Origin: Chitinophaga oryzae
GTDB taxonomy: Bacteria; Bacteroidota; Bacteroidia; Chitinophagales; Chitinophagaceae
DNA: 64,000 nt
Assembly: GCF_012516375.2 (NCBI RefSeq)
Contig: NZ_CP051204.2
Location: forward strand, 5,208,001-5,272,000
Direction: 5' to 3'
Every line of letters starts with the position of its first letter. Position 1 is the stretch's first letter. The position numbers and the translations under genes were made by a program. The notes under the pieces were generated by a model. It was not told the origin of the DNA, searched no databases, and saw only the letters and a list, made by a program, of their open reading frames with translations. Below are positions 1 to 10,200 of this stretch, in pieces.

Positions 1-2546
1 CCGTTGCCGCCGTCTGACAGGATAGGCGCGTTACCGGGGCCGAGCTGCAGGACTTTGTTTTTATTGGCCGACAGGTTGATGTTGGTATTCCAGCTGAAAG
101 CGCCGGTGAGGTTACGGGTGGTCAGTCCGAATTCCACGCCACTGTTTTGCACTTTGCCTACATTTTTAAGCGCGGTGGCGAAGCCGGAACTGAAGGGCAC
201 CGGCACGTTCAGCAGCAGGTCGGAGGTGGTGGTTTTGTAGTAGTCCGCACTGAGGTAGATGCGATTGGTAAACAGGCCGAGGTCCAGGCCGGCGTTGAAC
301 TGTACCGTCTTTTCCCAGGTCAGGTCCGGGTTGGCCGGCTGGGAAAGCCCCGCACCGTTGACCACATTACCATTGCCGCTGCCGAGGATATAATTGTTGG
401 AGGCCAGCAGGTCGTAGGAGGCATAGTTGGCGATCTGGAAGTTACCGGAGGTGCCATAGCTCACACGGGCCTTCAGTTCGGAGATCACAGGCACTTTAAA
501 GAAAGCCTCGTTGCTGATGAGCCACCCGCCGGAGACGGAGGGGAAATAGCCCCATTTGTTGTTGGCCCCGAAACGGGAAGAACCATCGCTGCGCAGGCTG
601 GCGCTCACAAAGTATTTATCGTCGAAGTTGTAGTTGATACGGCCCAGGTAAGAGAGTAGTGACCATTGGGAGGTATTGGAGGTGCCGCTGGTGATGGTGG
701 CGGCGTTGATCGTATGTACGGCATCGTTAGGGAAGCCGGTGCCTACGGTTTCATTGGCTTTGGTGGTATTTTTCTGGGAGGTGTACCCTGCCAGCACGTC
801 AAAGCGGTGTTTGGACACTTCGAAATGGTAGTTGAGCGTGTTTTCCCAGAGCCAGTTCACCGACTGCGCCGTTTGGGCGGAGCCTTTGGGCACGGTGGGT
901 GCGGACTGCTGGATCGGTTTATAGCTGCCCAGCGTGGACGGCCGGTAGTAGTTACGGTTGAAATAATTGATATCCGCGCCGAAGAAAGTCTTAAAGGTCA
1001 GTCCTTTGATAATCGTGTATTCGCCGTAGATATGTCCGAGGTTGCGGATATGGTCCAGTTTATCTTCTATCTGTGTGGCCAGGGCGACAGGGTTTTCACC
1101 GCCGGAGTAGCCGAAGGCCCAGGCATTTTGTTTGTTGGTGGCCAGCGAGCCGTCGGGGCTATACACCGGGAAGATGGGCGCCGCTTTCAGGGCGTTGCTG
1201 AGGATGCCGTCAAAAGTCCAGGGGCCTTCACTGTTGATCAGGTCATAGTGATCATACGAAGGGTTCAGGGAGAGCCCTACTTTCAGCCGGGGGGTGAGGT
1301 TGGCCGTGAGATTGGCCCGCACCCCGTATCTTTTATACCCCGAAGCGATCACGATGCCCTTTTGATCAAGATAATTTCCGGAGATGTAATACTGGAACTT
1401 ATCATTACCGCCGGAAGCGGAGAGGGTGTGGTTCTGTACCGGTGCGGTGCGGAATACCGCATCCTGCCAGTCGGTGTTTACCAGTCCCTGTTCCCCTCTC
1501 AGATAGGGCAGTATTTCCGGGGGTATCTGGAAGTTGGAGTTGCCGCGGGTAGCGTTGTCGTCGTTGATGCTGCCGTTGGGTTTGGCGTCGAGGTAGGCGT
1601 TGTTTTTAGCGTCGAAAGACAGTTTGGCCCATTGGTAGGCGTCCAGCATCTTAATCTTTTTGCTGACCTGCTGGAAGCCGCCGTAGGCATTATAGCTGAA
1701 AGAAGGAGGACCTTCTCTTTTTCCTTTTTTGGTGGAGATAAGCACTACGCCGTTAGACGCGCGGGAGCCATAGATGGCCGCGGCGGAAGCGTCTTTAAGG
1801 ATTTCGATGGACTCGATATCGTCGCTGTTGAGGGTACTGAGCGGGTCAGGCGATTTCTGGAAAGACGCCTGTCCGGTGATGCCCACTACGTCTGTGGTGC
1901 CTTGCAGGTTCTTCAGGTCGTTGGATAACGGGAAGCCATCTACGACGTAGAGCGGGTCGGTGCCGGCGGAGATCGAGTTAAGGCCCCTGATGCGGACGCT
2001 GAGGCTGCCGCCGGGCGCACCGGTGTTCTGGATCACCTGTACACCGGCTACTTTACCCGCGATCGCCTGTGCAAAGCTGGATACCGGCTGGTCTTTCAGT
2101 TCCGCCGCGCGGATGGAGGATACGGCGCCGGTCACTTCGCGGCGGCGTTGCACGCCGTAGCCGACTACCACCACCTGGTTGAGGGACGAAGCCGATTCTT
2201 TGAGGGTGGCGGTGAGTTGCAGGGGTGTTCCTGCTTTGACGGTGTAACCCGACAGTACCTGCGGCTCCAGCCCTACGAAGGTGATGCGGAAAGTATAAGG
2301 CCCTGCGGGCAGACCGGGAAACTGAAATACGCCGGCCACGTTGGTCTGCGTGGAACTGGTGGCGCCTGTGGCCGTGTTGGTGGCGGTCACCGAGGCGCCC
2401 GGCAAGGTTTCGTTGCGGTCATTACGAACGGTACCGCTTACGCCTGCACGCTGTTGCGCCAGCAAAAACAGCGGGGAAACAAGGGTCATTATCAGCAGGA
2501 GGATAGCCCATGTCCGCTTACGTGCATTAATGTAAAATAAGTCCAT
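1..2546 (-). CDS. SusC/RagA-family TonB-dependent outer-membrane receptor (C-terminus outside window)
   Basis: I translated this frame by hand from the ATG at 2546. It opens with a signal peptide ending near LLAQ, then a carboxypeptidase-regulatory-like domain (GVSGTVRNDRNETLPGASV), the family hinge VVVVGYGVQRRREVTGAVSS, and a plug domain (GLNSISAGTDPLYVVDGFP; IEILKDASAAAIYGSRASNG). This is the standard SusC order, an outer-membrane channel that imports an oligomer with a SusD partner and TonB energy. About 848 codons are present and the frame stays open to base 3, so the C-terminal barrel lies beyond the left edge. A SusD gene would be expected there. It has no STN domain, unlike the second SusC here, so it need not be controlled by a FecR/sigma pair. 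Substrate unknown. Confidence 0.93.
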   Translation of the reverse strand, partial: MDLFYINARKRTWAILLLIMTLVSPLFLLAQQRAGVSGTVRNDRNETLPGASVTATNTATGATSSTQTNVAGVFQFPGLPAGPYTFRITFVGLEPQVLSGYTVKAGTPLQLTATLKESASSLNQVVVVGYGVQRRREVTGAVSSIRAAELKDQPVSSFAQAIAGKVAGVQVIQNTGAPGGSLSVRIRGLNSISAGTDPLYVVDGFPLSNDLKNLQGTTDVVGITGQASFQKSPDPLSTLNSDDIESIEILKDASAAAIYGSRASNGVVLISTKKGKREGPPSFSYNAYGGFQQVSKKIKMLDAYQWAKLSFDAKNNAYLDAKPNGSINDDNATRGNSNFQIPPEILPYLRGEQGLVNTDWQDAVFRTAPVQNHTLSASGGNDKFQYYISGNYLDQKGIVIASGYKRYGVRANLTANLTPRLKVGLSLNPSYDHYDLINSEGPWTFDGILSNALKAAPIFPVYSPDGSLATNKQNAWAFGYSGGENPVALATQIEDKLDHIRNLGHIYGEYTIIKGLTFKTFFGADINYFNRNYYRPSTLGSYKPIQQSAPTVPKGSAQTAQSVNWLWENTLNYHFEVSKHRFDVLAGYTSQKNTTKANETVGTGFPNDAVHTINAATITSGTSNTSQWSLLSYLGRINYNFDDKYFVSASLRSDGSSRFGANNKWGYFPSVSGGWLISNEAFFKVPVISELKARVSYGTSGNFQIANYASYDLLASNNYILGSGNGNVVNGAGLSQPANPDLTWEKTVQFNAGLDLGLFTNRIYLSADYYKTTTSDLLLNVPVPFSSGFATALKNVGKVQNSGVEFGLTTRNLTGAFSWNTNINLSANKNKVLQLGPGNAPILSDGGN

Positions 2547-2830
2547 AGGTAACTTTTGGTTTAAACAAATGAGTGGTTTTACCGGATGGCCCGGCAATGA
2601 TTCCGTGTAATAAACAGCGTGACAATCCTGGTTATTGCTTATACAGTTATTTGATTCATTTGGTTATTTTTTACTGCTCATGAGAATACTTCGACCTTCC
2701 GATAATAAAATAACCCAATAAAAAAATAATTCAATTGCTCGATTCCGGTTGCTGTACTGCTGCCCTTTTGTCAGCATAAAAAACAATAATCTGTAAGTGC
2801 GATAAAAGTAATCACAAGTTCTTAGTCTAC

Positions 2831-2838
2831 CAAATTTA
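2831..2838 (-). promoter_or_regulatory. Candidate -7 box for the minus-strand SusC gene
   Basis: Read on the minus strand this is TAAATTTG, an exact match to the Bacteroidetes -7 consensus TAnnTTTG. It would give an untranslated leader of roughly 280 bases before the ATG at 2546. I see no clear TTTG at the -33 position. The rest of the 400-base gap 2547-2946 is A+T-rich, with no gene or hairpin that I can support. Confidence 0.35.
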
Positions 2839-2946
2839 TAGACTTTTAACTTTCCTTGTGCCCTGCCGCTGATGTATTTTTAAATTCTTCCGGCGGTTTT
2901 ATCAATTTAGATTAAATTATTATATTCGTGAAAATATATATACACG

Positions 2947-3177
2947 ATGACCGCAATCAGTCATGATAAATTACTGGAGTTGGGTTTCATTTTTCAACCG
3001 GCCAAAAGGTCGTATAAAATCGAAATCGGAGGAGTGGCATTTGGGGTGGTAGCAAGCGGTCCCCGATGGTTATTTTCTCCTTTACCGATGGAACATGTTT
3101 CACTTGTGACGGTCAGCTCGCTGGAAGAGCTGGGAGACCTGGTATTCGCCGAAACCGGGGTCAGACCAGGTGCCTGA
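2947..3177 (+). CDS. Small protein of unknown function (76 aa)
   Basis: A 76-residue frame starting MTAISHDKLLELGF. I do not recognise a family. The sequence reads like a folded, soluble alpha/beta mini-protein, with no signal peptide, membrane segment or cysteines. The opening ISHDKLLELGF resembles starts of other short Bacteroidetes proteins, but this is a loose impression. A TATATTCG box (one mismatch from TAnnTTTG) sits at 2921-2928, giving a short leader. It stands alone between a divergent SusC gene and a convergent hydrolase. The coding call rests on the start, the box and plausible amino-acid content only. Confidence 0.5.
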   Translation: MTAISHDKLLELGFIFQPAKRSYKIEIGGVAFGVVASGPRWLFSPLPMEHVSLVTVSSLEELGDLVFAETGVRPGA

Positions 3178-3296
3178 CAAAGGGTGCAATCAAGGTAGCA
3201 GGGCGTTATTTAAAGTTTTACTTTACTTTAAACAATTTTCATAAACATATTGATAATCTGAAGTTTATAACAAAACTATTTTATTAACCAGGCATA

Positions 3297-3327
3297 AAAA
3301 ATGCAGGTCTAAAAAACCTGCATTTTT
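3297..3327 (-). terminator. Bidirectional intrinsic terminator
   Basis: A perfect 12-bp stem (arms 3297-3308 and 3316-3327) with a 7-base loop. Its outer arm ends are A5 and T5, so it has a T-run in either direction. It lies just beyond the stop of the minus-strand hydrolase and about 120 bases after the small plus-strand gene, so it can end both transcripts. Confidence 0.75.
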
Positions 3328-3351
3328 ATTAAGTAATACATAAAAAACGAC

Positions 3352-4278
3352 CTATTTCAGCCACTTTTTGAGATCTTCGAGGAACAAAACCTGCTGATCG
3401 GCGAACACATTATGCCCCGCTCCCGCCAAGTAACCGACCCGGTCACTACCGATAATCTCCGTCACTTCACCTACCTGTTTTTCCGAAAACAGTCCATCCT
3501 CCCTCCCATAAACAGCGTAAACTTTTGTCCGCTTCGCGACCAGTTTTTTGAGCGCCGGCAACATGTTCAAAGTAGTATAATGTTCATGCTCCCAATAGCC
3601 CGCCGGCGCTTGCCGGGTCATCTGGCTACCGTATTTTTTCACGACGGTATCTTTCTTCATTTCCTGGTAGATGACCTTCGCCTCCTCTGAAGGATGCGCC
3701 GGCCCATACAGACCGTTCAGCATCGCATGGCCCAGCGTATAGGAGTTATATGCCAATCCGGCAGTATCCATTTGTGTTATCATCCCGATGTACCGAAGGC
3801 TCATACTGTCCTTTTTTGCCTCGTAAATGCCCTTCACTTTTGCCAGCACCGTACGGTAGGTTTCCTGTGCGTCGAGCAACGCGTCCGCCAGTACGATGGC
3901 ATCAACGGCGGCCGGTTTTTTCTCCGCATATTTAACCGCCAGCACGCCACCGAAACTATGGCCCAGCAAAACGGCCTTCTGCAGCCTGTATGTTTTATAG
4001 AGGCTGTCGATGTCGGACAACGCCTCGTTGAACGTGAACCGGGCGGCGCTGTCGGGCGAACGCCCCTCGCCCCTGCGGTCGTACACGATCACAAAAAAGC
4101 CTTTGTCGGCCAGCCGGGCCGCCGTGCTCCGCTCGAAAAAAGCGGCGTTATACCCCGGACCACCATGCAGGAAGATGACCGGTTTATCTTTGGCGTTGCC
4201 GTAGGTCTTTACATATAAGGTCTGGGAGTGGGCCCGGCACAACACCAGGCAAAACAGGGCGGTAAGGATGTGTTTCAT
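3352..4278 (-). CDS. Secreted alpha/beta hydrolase, proline-iminopeptidase-like
   Basis: From the ATG at 4278 the protein is 308 aa, with a signal peptide (MKHILTALFCLVLCRAHS). A longer frame to 4347 exists, but its extra N-terminus would bury the signal peptide, so I prefer this start. Family marks are HGGPG at residues 38-42 (oxyanion-hole loop typical of proline iminopeptidase relatives), the nucleophile elbow GHSFGG with Ser108, a late Asp in GREDG and the catalytic His in GAGHN. It is likely a periplasmic or surface hydrolase acting on a peptide, ester or amide. HGGPG favours the peptidase S33 branch, but this motif alone does not fix the substrate. It is divergent from the gene at 4353. 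Confidence 0.85.
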   Translation of the reverse strand: MKHILTALFCLVLCRAHSQTLYVKTYGNAKDKPVIFLHGGPGYNAAFFERSTAARLADKGFFVIVYDRRGEGRSPDSAARFTFNEALSDIDSLYKTYRLQKAVLLGHSFGGVLAVKYAEKKPAAVDAIVLADALLDAQETYRTVLAKVKGIYEAKKDSMSLRYIGMITQMDTAGLAYNSYTLGHAMLNGLYGPAHPSEEAKVIYQEMKKDTVVKKYGSQMTRQAPAGYWEHEHYTTLNMLPALKKLVAKRTKVYAVYGREDGLFSEKQVGEVTEIIGSDRVGYLAGAGHNVFADQQVLFLEDLKKWLK

Positions 4279-4328
4279 GAAACGGGAAGGGGATTTTTTT
4301 ACCGGGCGAAAGTAGTAAAAAAGCATCT

Positions 4329-4336
4329 TACATTTG
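4329..4336 (+). promoter_or_regulatory. -7 promoter box for the secreted protein gene
   Basis: TACATTTG matches TAnnTTTG exactly and lies 16 bases before the ATG at 4353. The -33 region is a T-run at about 4294-4300 rather than a clear TTTG, so only the -7 element is well supported. Confidence 0.5.
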
Positions 4337-4352
4337 CGGTTCAACATATATT

Positions 4353-4865
4353 ATGAAAGCGACAATTTGTGTAACCTCTCTTTTGCTGGCTATCCTGTGT
4401 CTCTCCTTTACGGCAGGGCCCGGAAAGCAGTATTGCAACAACCGTTTCCAGTTTTGTATGGAGTACCCGGATGATTTTAAAGCCGAAGGCGAGTCCGGCA
4501 ACGGTGACGGCCAAACGTTTTCCGCCCCTAAGGGCACGGCTAAGATAGCTGCCTTCGGTCAACTGGTTATGGACCCTGCGGATATCGACGAAAATGTTCA
4601 GCCGGGCACCGACCCTTTGAAGTACAACTTCAAGTCCGTCACCAAAGGCCTCAAACTGGCATACCAGGTCATCAAACCCAACTACTATATCTATTCCGGC
4701 ACCAACAACAAAGGCGAAATTGTTTACTGCAAGACCGCAAAACGCAAAATCGACTACATGGGCAGCGCGTCTGATGTGTTCCAGACCATCATGATCACCT
4801 ACCCGGCAGCGGAACAGGATAAATACAAAGATTATTGCACCTATATCGCAGGAAGCCTCAAATAA
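4353..4865 (+). CDS. Secreted protein of unknown function (170 aa)
   Basis: It has a clear signal peptide (MKATICVTSLLLAILCLSFTAG). The mature part holds CxxxxxxFCMEYPDDF and three later cysteines, so disulfides in the periplasm are plausible. The body reads as a small beta-rich domain (FSAPKGTAKIAAFGQLV; YIYSGTNNKGEIVYCKTA) resembling the fold of proteins that start with a FCVxYP-type motif. I know no function for this type. It is a single-gene transcript between its own -7 box and a terminator that overlaps its last codons. Confidence 0.75.
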   Translation: MKATICVTSLLLAILCLSFTAGPGKQYCNNRFQFCMEYPDDFKAEGESGNGDGQTFSAPKGTAKIAAFGQLVMDPADIDENVQPGTDPLKYNFKSVTKGLKLAYQVIKPNYYIYSGTNNKGEIVYCKTAKRKIDYMGSASDVFQTIMITYPAAEQDKYKDYCTYIAGSLK

Positions 4866-4880
4866 GAGGCTTCCTTTTTT
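4851..4880 (+). terminator. Intrinsic terminator overlapping the stop codon
   Basis: A 9-bp stem (GGAAGCCTC at 4851-4859 and GAGGCTTCC at 4866-4874) with a 6-base loop, followed by six T. The left arm encodes the last residues of the gene ending at 4865. Confidence 0.85.
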
Positions 4881-5025
4881 CCCCTCCCTCCCCTTTTGCT
4901 GATTCTACGCGAATTATTCCTACCTTCCCTGTCTGAACAAAAACAACCAAAGTCAGTAACTGTTACCACGTGAATGAGAGACAGGATACTAACCGACCAT
5001 CCTGACAAACAGCTGAATAATTCGG

Positions 5026-5757
5026 ATGAACAATGAACCAGTAACTTTCCGCAACCAGCACGCTGCCGGTCAACCGCAGGCTGATACCGCCAACACCCTG
5101 TTATGGGAAGAAGTGCGCCAGAACAACCAGGAGGCGCTGGTAGCCCTGTACGAAAAAATGTACCTGTCCCTGGTCAACTATGGCATCCGCAGCTGCGGCG
5201 ACGCCGAGCTGGCCAAAGACGCCATTAACGATGTTTTCCTGGAAATATGGGACAAACGCCACCAGCTGACCACCGTGCGGAATGTGAAATCATACCTCTT
5301 TACCTACCTGCGCCGGAAAATATTTGCCGGCATCCGCCAGTCACAGCAGACCGGCGCCGCCGTGGACGCATTCGCCACCGCCGCGCCCTATGAACTCTCC
5401 TACGAGGCTCGTATCGTAGCGGTACAAACCACGGAAGAGCTCCGCCGGAAAGTACGCCGGGCCATTGCGCAGCTCACTCCCCGCCAGCAGCAACTGGTGG
5501 AGCTCCGCTACTTCGATGGCCTGCCCATGGAAGAAGTGGCCCGCCGCACCGGCATCACTACCAAAACCGCCTACAACACGCTGGGCTCCGCCCTTAAAAT
5601 ACTGTCCGCCGCCTTCTCCCTGCTGATACTACTGCACATCAAATCGCTCCGTACCCTGCCTGCACAGGAGACGACGGTGTCCGTTCACAAAAGAGGTTCC
5701 CTGACAGGCCCTTTTGCGGTCAACCTCTATTTAAATATGGTGAACACCCTCAAATAG
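5026..5757 (+). CDS. ECF RNA polymerase sigma factor (FecI-like)
   Basis: 243 aa. Sigma-70 region 2 spans about residues 35-102 (EALVALYEKMYLSLVNYGIR; DAINDVFLEIWDKR). Region 4 spans about 145-195 with its helix-turn-helix (LTPRQQQLVELRYFDGLPMEE; ARRTGITTKTAYNTLGSAL). The long C-terminal tail after region 4, with a hydrophobic stretch AAFSLLILLHI, is common in Bacteroidetes members. It is followed 96 bases later by a FecR anti-sigma gene, then SusC with an STN domain. This is the standard cell-surface signalling order, in which substrate binding by SusC is passed through FecR to free the sigma factor. It probably drives the SusC/SusD operon that follows. Confidence 0.93.
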   Translation: MNNEPVTFRNQHAAGQPQADTANTLLWEEVRQNNQEALVALYEKMYLSLVNYGIRSCGDAELAKDAINDVFLEIWDKRHQLTTVRNVKSYLFTYLRRKIFAGIRQSQQTGAAVDAFATAAPYELSYEARIVAVQTTEELRRKVRRAIAQLTPRQQQLVELRYFDGLPMEEVARRTGITTKTAYNTLGSALKILSAAFSLLILLHIKSLRTLPAQETTVSVHKRGSLTGPFAVNLYLNMVNTLK

Positions 5758-5853
5758 CGGTCTTTATCTCCCTTTATCCGGTACTGAAAAAAATATTTTG
5801 GGATTCTTTGGGAATAACCCGGGATTCCGCACACTATATCATAGCAACACGTC

Positions 5854-7074
5854 ATGGAAAACGCTTTCAACTCCGCTGAAGATTTCTTACAGGACGATTC
5901 CTTCCTCCGCTATTGCATGGGCATAAGCGAGGAAGATACCCGCCGGTGGGAAGACTGGCTCCGGGAAAACCCGGACCGGCAGGCTTCATTTGAGCAAGCC
6001 AGGAAAATATTTGATGTCATCAACGGGCAACAGGGACAGCTGCACGCTGCCGTCGGCAATTTCAGGTTGTTGCTCCGGGAGCATGTTGCCAACACAACAG
6101 CACAGGCGCCTGCTGCCTTAACCCCTCCTGCCCGGGGCCAACAACGCCGGCTTTACTGGTGGTCCGCCGCCGCGGCCGCAGTGCTGCTGGTATCCATTAC
6201 CGGGTGGTACCACAATAGCCGTTACCGTGGACAGCAACAGATCGCTGCAGCACCACCGGCCCATGACGCGCAACCTGGTACCTCCAAAGCGGTGCTCACC
6301 CTGGCAGACGGCACCACCGTTCCCCTCGACTCCGCGGGCGCCAGCCAGTTCGAAGAAAAAGACGGCACCCGCATCAATAAAAGTCAGGGCTCCCTCGTGT
6401 ACGGCCACTCCGGTAATACGGAAGAAAAAATCCTTTTCAATACCCTCGCCACTCCCCGAGGCGGTGAATACCAGATCACCCTGCCCGATGGCAGCCGGGT
6501 ATGGCTCAATGCCGCATCATCCCTCCGTTTCCCTACCCGCTTCGCCGGCAACGAGCGCACCGTGTACCTTAACGGGGAAGCCTACTTCGAAATAACCCCC
6601 AACGCACGACAACCTTTCCACGTACAGCTCAGCGACAACCAGCAAATCACTGTATTAGGCACCAGTTTCAACGTTATGAATTATGCCGATGAAAACAACA
6701 GCACCACCACGCTCGTCACCGGGAAAGTCATGGTATCCCGGCCTGGCGGACAACAAGCCGTGCTGGCCCCCTCGCAACAGGCGGTCATCACCAGGGGACA
6801 AGACCGCATCGCGGTATCCGAAGCAGACATCGATAAAACCATCGCCTGGAAAACAGGCATGTTCGAGTTTGAAGACGACGATCTGCCCTCCATTATGCGG
6901 CAGCTCGCCCGGTGGTATGATGTAACGGTCGTTTATGAGGGCGCTATCCCCGACCAGCACTATTCCGGCTCCATCCGTAAAACAGCCGCCCTGTCCCAGG
7001 CCCTGCGCATTCTGCAGACAGCCGGCATTCAATATTCCATCACCAACAAAACCATCATAATAAAGAACATTTAG
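5854..7074 (+). CDS. FecR-family anti-sigma factor
   Basis: 406 aa. The cytoplasmic N-terminus (1-97) binds the sigma factor. One membrane segment lies at about 100-119 (YWWSAAAAAVLLVSITGWY). The periplasmic part carries the FecR domain (about 195-290; LATPRGGEYQITLPDGSRVW, FPTRFAGNERTVYLNGEAYF) and a C-terminal DUF4974 module (DLPSIMRQLARWYDVTVVYE to the end), which resembles the STN fold and contacts the receptor. It lies between its cognate sigma gene and the STN-bearing SusC, so it should relay the receptor signal. A long inverted repeat follows at once. Confidence 0.93.
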   Translation: MENAFNSAEDFLQDDSFLRYCMGISEEDTRRWEDWLRENPDRQASFEQARKIFDVINGQQGQLHAAVGNFRLLLREHVANTTAQAPAALTPPARGQQRRLYWWSAAAAAVLLVSITGWYHNSRYRGQQQIAAAPPAHDAQPGTSKAVLTLADGTTVPLDSAGASQFEEKDGTRINKSQGSLVYGHSGNTEEKILFNTLATPRGGEYQITLPDGSRVWLNAASSLRFPTRFAGNERTVYLNGEAYFEITPNARQPFHVQLSDNQQITVLGTSFNVMNYADENNSTTTLVTGKVMVSRPGGQQAVLAPSQQAVITRGQDRIAVSEADIDKTIAWKTGMFEFEDDDLPSIMRQLARWYDVTVVYEGAIPDQHYSGSIRKTAALSQALRILQTAGIQYSITNKTIIIKNI

Positions 7075-7174
7075 GGATTTACGGATTTTTTGATTTACGG
7101 ATTTTGGGGATTTGCGGGCTAAAGCGCTTACAAACCTCAAAATCAAAAAATCCCAAAATCAAAAAATCTCTAAA
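7070..7174. repeat. Long imperfect inverted repeat between fecR and susC
   Basis: Left arm about 7070-7110 and right arm about 7136-7174. The reverse complement of the right arm aligns with the left arm along its length (both built from GGATTT and GATTTTTTGATTT blocks), with a few mismatches and a 25-base centre. It begins inside the fecR stop. As RNA it would form a long A/U-rich hairpin, so it probably ends or processes the sigma/fecR transcript before susC. Confidence 0.6.
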
Positions 7175-7180
7175 TAAAAA

Positions 7181-7206
7181 ACCGGACATGTCGCCACATG
7201 CCCGGT
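7181..7206 (-). terminator. Hairpin with a T-run on the minus strand
   Basis: Arms ACCGGACATG (7181-7190) and CATGCCCGGT (7197-7206) pair with one mismatch. On the minus strand the hairpin is followed by a run of T, so it looks like a terminator for antisense transcription. On the plus strand no T-run follows. No minus-strand gene lies to its right, so its use is unclear. Confidence 0.4.
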
Positions 7207-7278
7207 CAGCTGTTCTGGTAAACAAAAAACAAATATTGTCGTAAAAGCCTTATTGCTCACCAAAAACCTAACAAAGTT

Positions 7279-10200
7279 ATGCCATTTAGAAATGCCGTCA
7301 AACACCGGTGGTCCCCGGTGTGCGCGCAAATGCTGAAAGTTATGAAGCTAACTGCTTTTCTGCTGCTGGTACTTGCCCTGCAGGTCAGCGCTACCGGTTA
7401 CTCGCAAAAGCTGACCCTCGACATGCACCGTGTGCCGCTCACCAAGGTGCTCCGGGAAATCAGGAAACAAACCGGCTATACCTTCTTCTACAACACGGAA
7501 ATGCTGAAAACAGCCGATAAGGTCTCCGTATCCGCCAGCCACGCCAGCCTGGAAGACGTCATGGCCCAGGCCCTGGCAGGTAACCGGCTCAACTACAGCG
7601 TGGTGGACAATACCATTATCCTGTCCGTTAAAACCGACGGCACGGAAGTAAAACCGGTCGCCAATATCTCCGTTTACGGCCGTATCACCGACGCTCTCAC
7701 CGGCGAACCGCTGACCGGCGCCTCCGTGAAACTGAAAGGCACCTCCAAAGGCGCCAGCTCCGACGCCAAAGGTAACTTCACCCTCGAACTGCCCGATGGC
7801 GGCGGCACCCTCGTCATCTCTTTTATCGGCTACGAGACCATTGAAAAACAGGTGACCAAAGCCGGCCAGCTGGACATCGCGCTTCGCCAGAAAGCTGTGC
7901 AGACGGAAGAACTGGTGGTGGTAGGTTACGGTACCCAGAAAAGAAAAGATGTGACCGGCTCCGTTTCCTCCGTTCGCGTCAATACCATCAGCGCCAACGT
8001 CTCCAAAAATATCAGCGGCGCCATCCAGGGCCGCGTTCCCGGCGTATCCGTGGAATCCGCCAGCGGCGCCCCCGGCTCCGGCCTCAATATCACCATCCGC
8101 GGCCTCAGCACCCTCGGCAACAACGCCCCGCTGTTTATCGTGGACGGCGTCTTCGTTAACAGCATCGACGGGGTCAGCCCCAACGACGTGGAATCCATCG
8201 AAGTGCTGAAAGATGCGGCCACCGCCAGCATCTATGGTTCCCGCGCCGCCAACGGCGTGGTGATCGTCACCACCAAAGGCGGCCTGAAAGAAGCCGTTCC
8301 CAAACTGGAAATCGACAGCTGGGTCGGTGTACAGTCCGTTCCCAAAAGAATGAGCCTCCTCAACGGCGAACAATGGACGAAACTAATGCAGGCCAACATG
8401 ACCGGCATTCCCAACTACAACGGCATCAACAGCGACTGGCAGGACGCCATCTTCCGCCAGGCCACCATCGCCCGTACCAACGTTAACTTCAGCGGCGGCT
8501 CCAAAAACTTTACTTACAACGTCTCCGGCGGATACCTGAAAGAAAACGGTACCATGATCAATACCGACTACTCCGCTGCCAACTTCCGCGTAAAAACACA
8601 ATACGAAAAAGGCAGGATTAAAATAGGCGAGACCGTTATCATCAAAAGAGGCGTCAGCCGTCTCGCTCCCGGCGGCGGCGACCAGACCCACAGCCTTGTG
8701 GGCAGCGCCCTCGTGATGCCCGCCACCGTTCCGGTTTATGATCCTACCCAGGACCTCGGCGGATACGGCAGGAGACCGATATACATGAAAAATCTGTCTA
8801 ACCCCGTCGCCCTGCTGGAAAAAGTCAACAGAAGCGCTAAAGACCTCAACCTGCTGGCCAACGCCTTCGTGGAAGTGAAATTGATCGAAGGCCTCCGCTA
8901 CCGCTTCAATGTAGGTCTTACCGAAACACAAGGCCGTACCCGTACCTATACCGGTATGTATAACGACGGCAATGCCGCCAATACCCTGCCCGACCTCGAA
9001 GAAGGCAGCAGCACCACCAACTCCTGGCTGGTGGAAAACACCCTCGCCTATACGAAAAAGCTGGGTAAACACAATATCGACGCGGTAGCCGGTTATACCG
9101 CCCAGAAAAACACCTACTCCGGCTTCAGCGCCTCCCGCAACGACCTGCCGGATGGTACTTCCGTACTGGGCGCAGGCACCGCCGGCTCCCAGAAAAACAA
9201 CGGCGACGCCAATGTGAGCGCTATCCTGTCCACCTTCGGACGGCTTATGTACTCCTACGATTCCAAATACCTGTTCACCGCCTCTATCCGCCGGGACGGC
9301 TCCTCCCGGTTTGCCAACGACTACCAGTTCGGCTCCTTCCCCTCTTTCTCCGCCGGCTGGAACATCCACAACGAAAACTTCTTCTCCGGCCTGCGTAATG
9401 TTGTCAGCAACCTCAAACTGCGCGGCAGCTGGGGCGTACTGGGCAACCAGGAAATAGGCAACTATCTCACGCAGACGGCCATCACCAGCGGCATCAACTA
9501 CGTACAGGGCGATGTGCTCTGGCCAGGCGCCACCGCCAGCTCCTACGCTTCCCCGGTAGACCTCTCCTGGGAAGAAACCAAGATCGTCAATGGCGGCATC
9601 GATGCAGGCTTCCTGGACAATAAACTGTTCGTGATCTTTGAAGTCTTCCATAAAAAAACCAGCGGCGTACTCCTCGGCGTACCGTTCCCGCTGTCTGTCG
9701 GTAAAACGGGCACGCCTACACTGAATGCAGGCATCATCGAAAACAAAGGCTACGAAGCCTCCGTGGAATATGCCGACCAGACCCGCAGCGGCCTTAAATA
9801 CCGCGTAATGTTCAACTTTTCCCATACCGCCAACGAAATGACCGCCATCACCGTCGGCTCCGGCAGACAGGAATTCGGCGATATCTCAAGAGCCAAAGTA
9901 GGCGCGCCTATCGGTTCCTTCTTCCTGATCAAAACTGACGGTATCTTTAATTCAGAAGAGGAAGTGAAAGCCCATAGCGGTAAAGACGGTAGCCTCATCC
10001 AACCCGACGCCAAACCCGGCGACATCCGTTTCGTAGACTTCAACGGCGACGGAAAGATCGACAACCAGGACGTACAGAACCTCGGCAGCCCTTTCCCCAA
10101 ATTCACCATGGGCCTGGCCGCCAACCTGTCCTACAAAGGCTTCGATCTCAACATCTTCTTTGAAGGCGTTTCCGGTAATAAAATCTATAACGGCAGAAGA

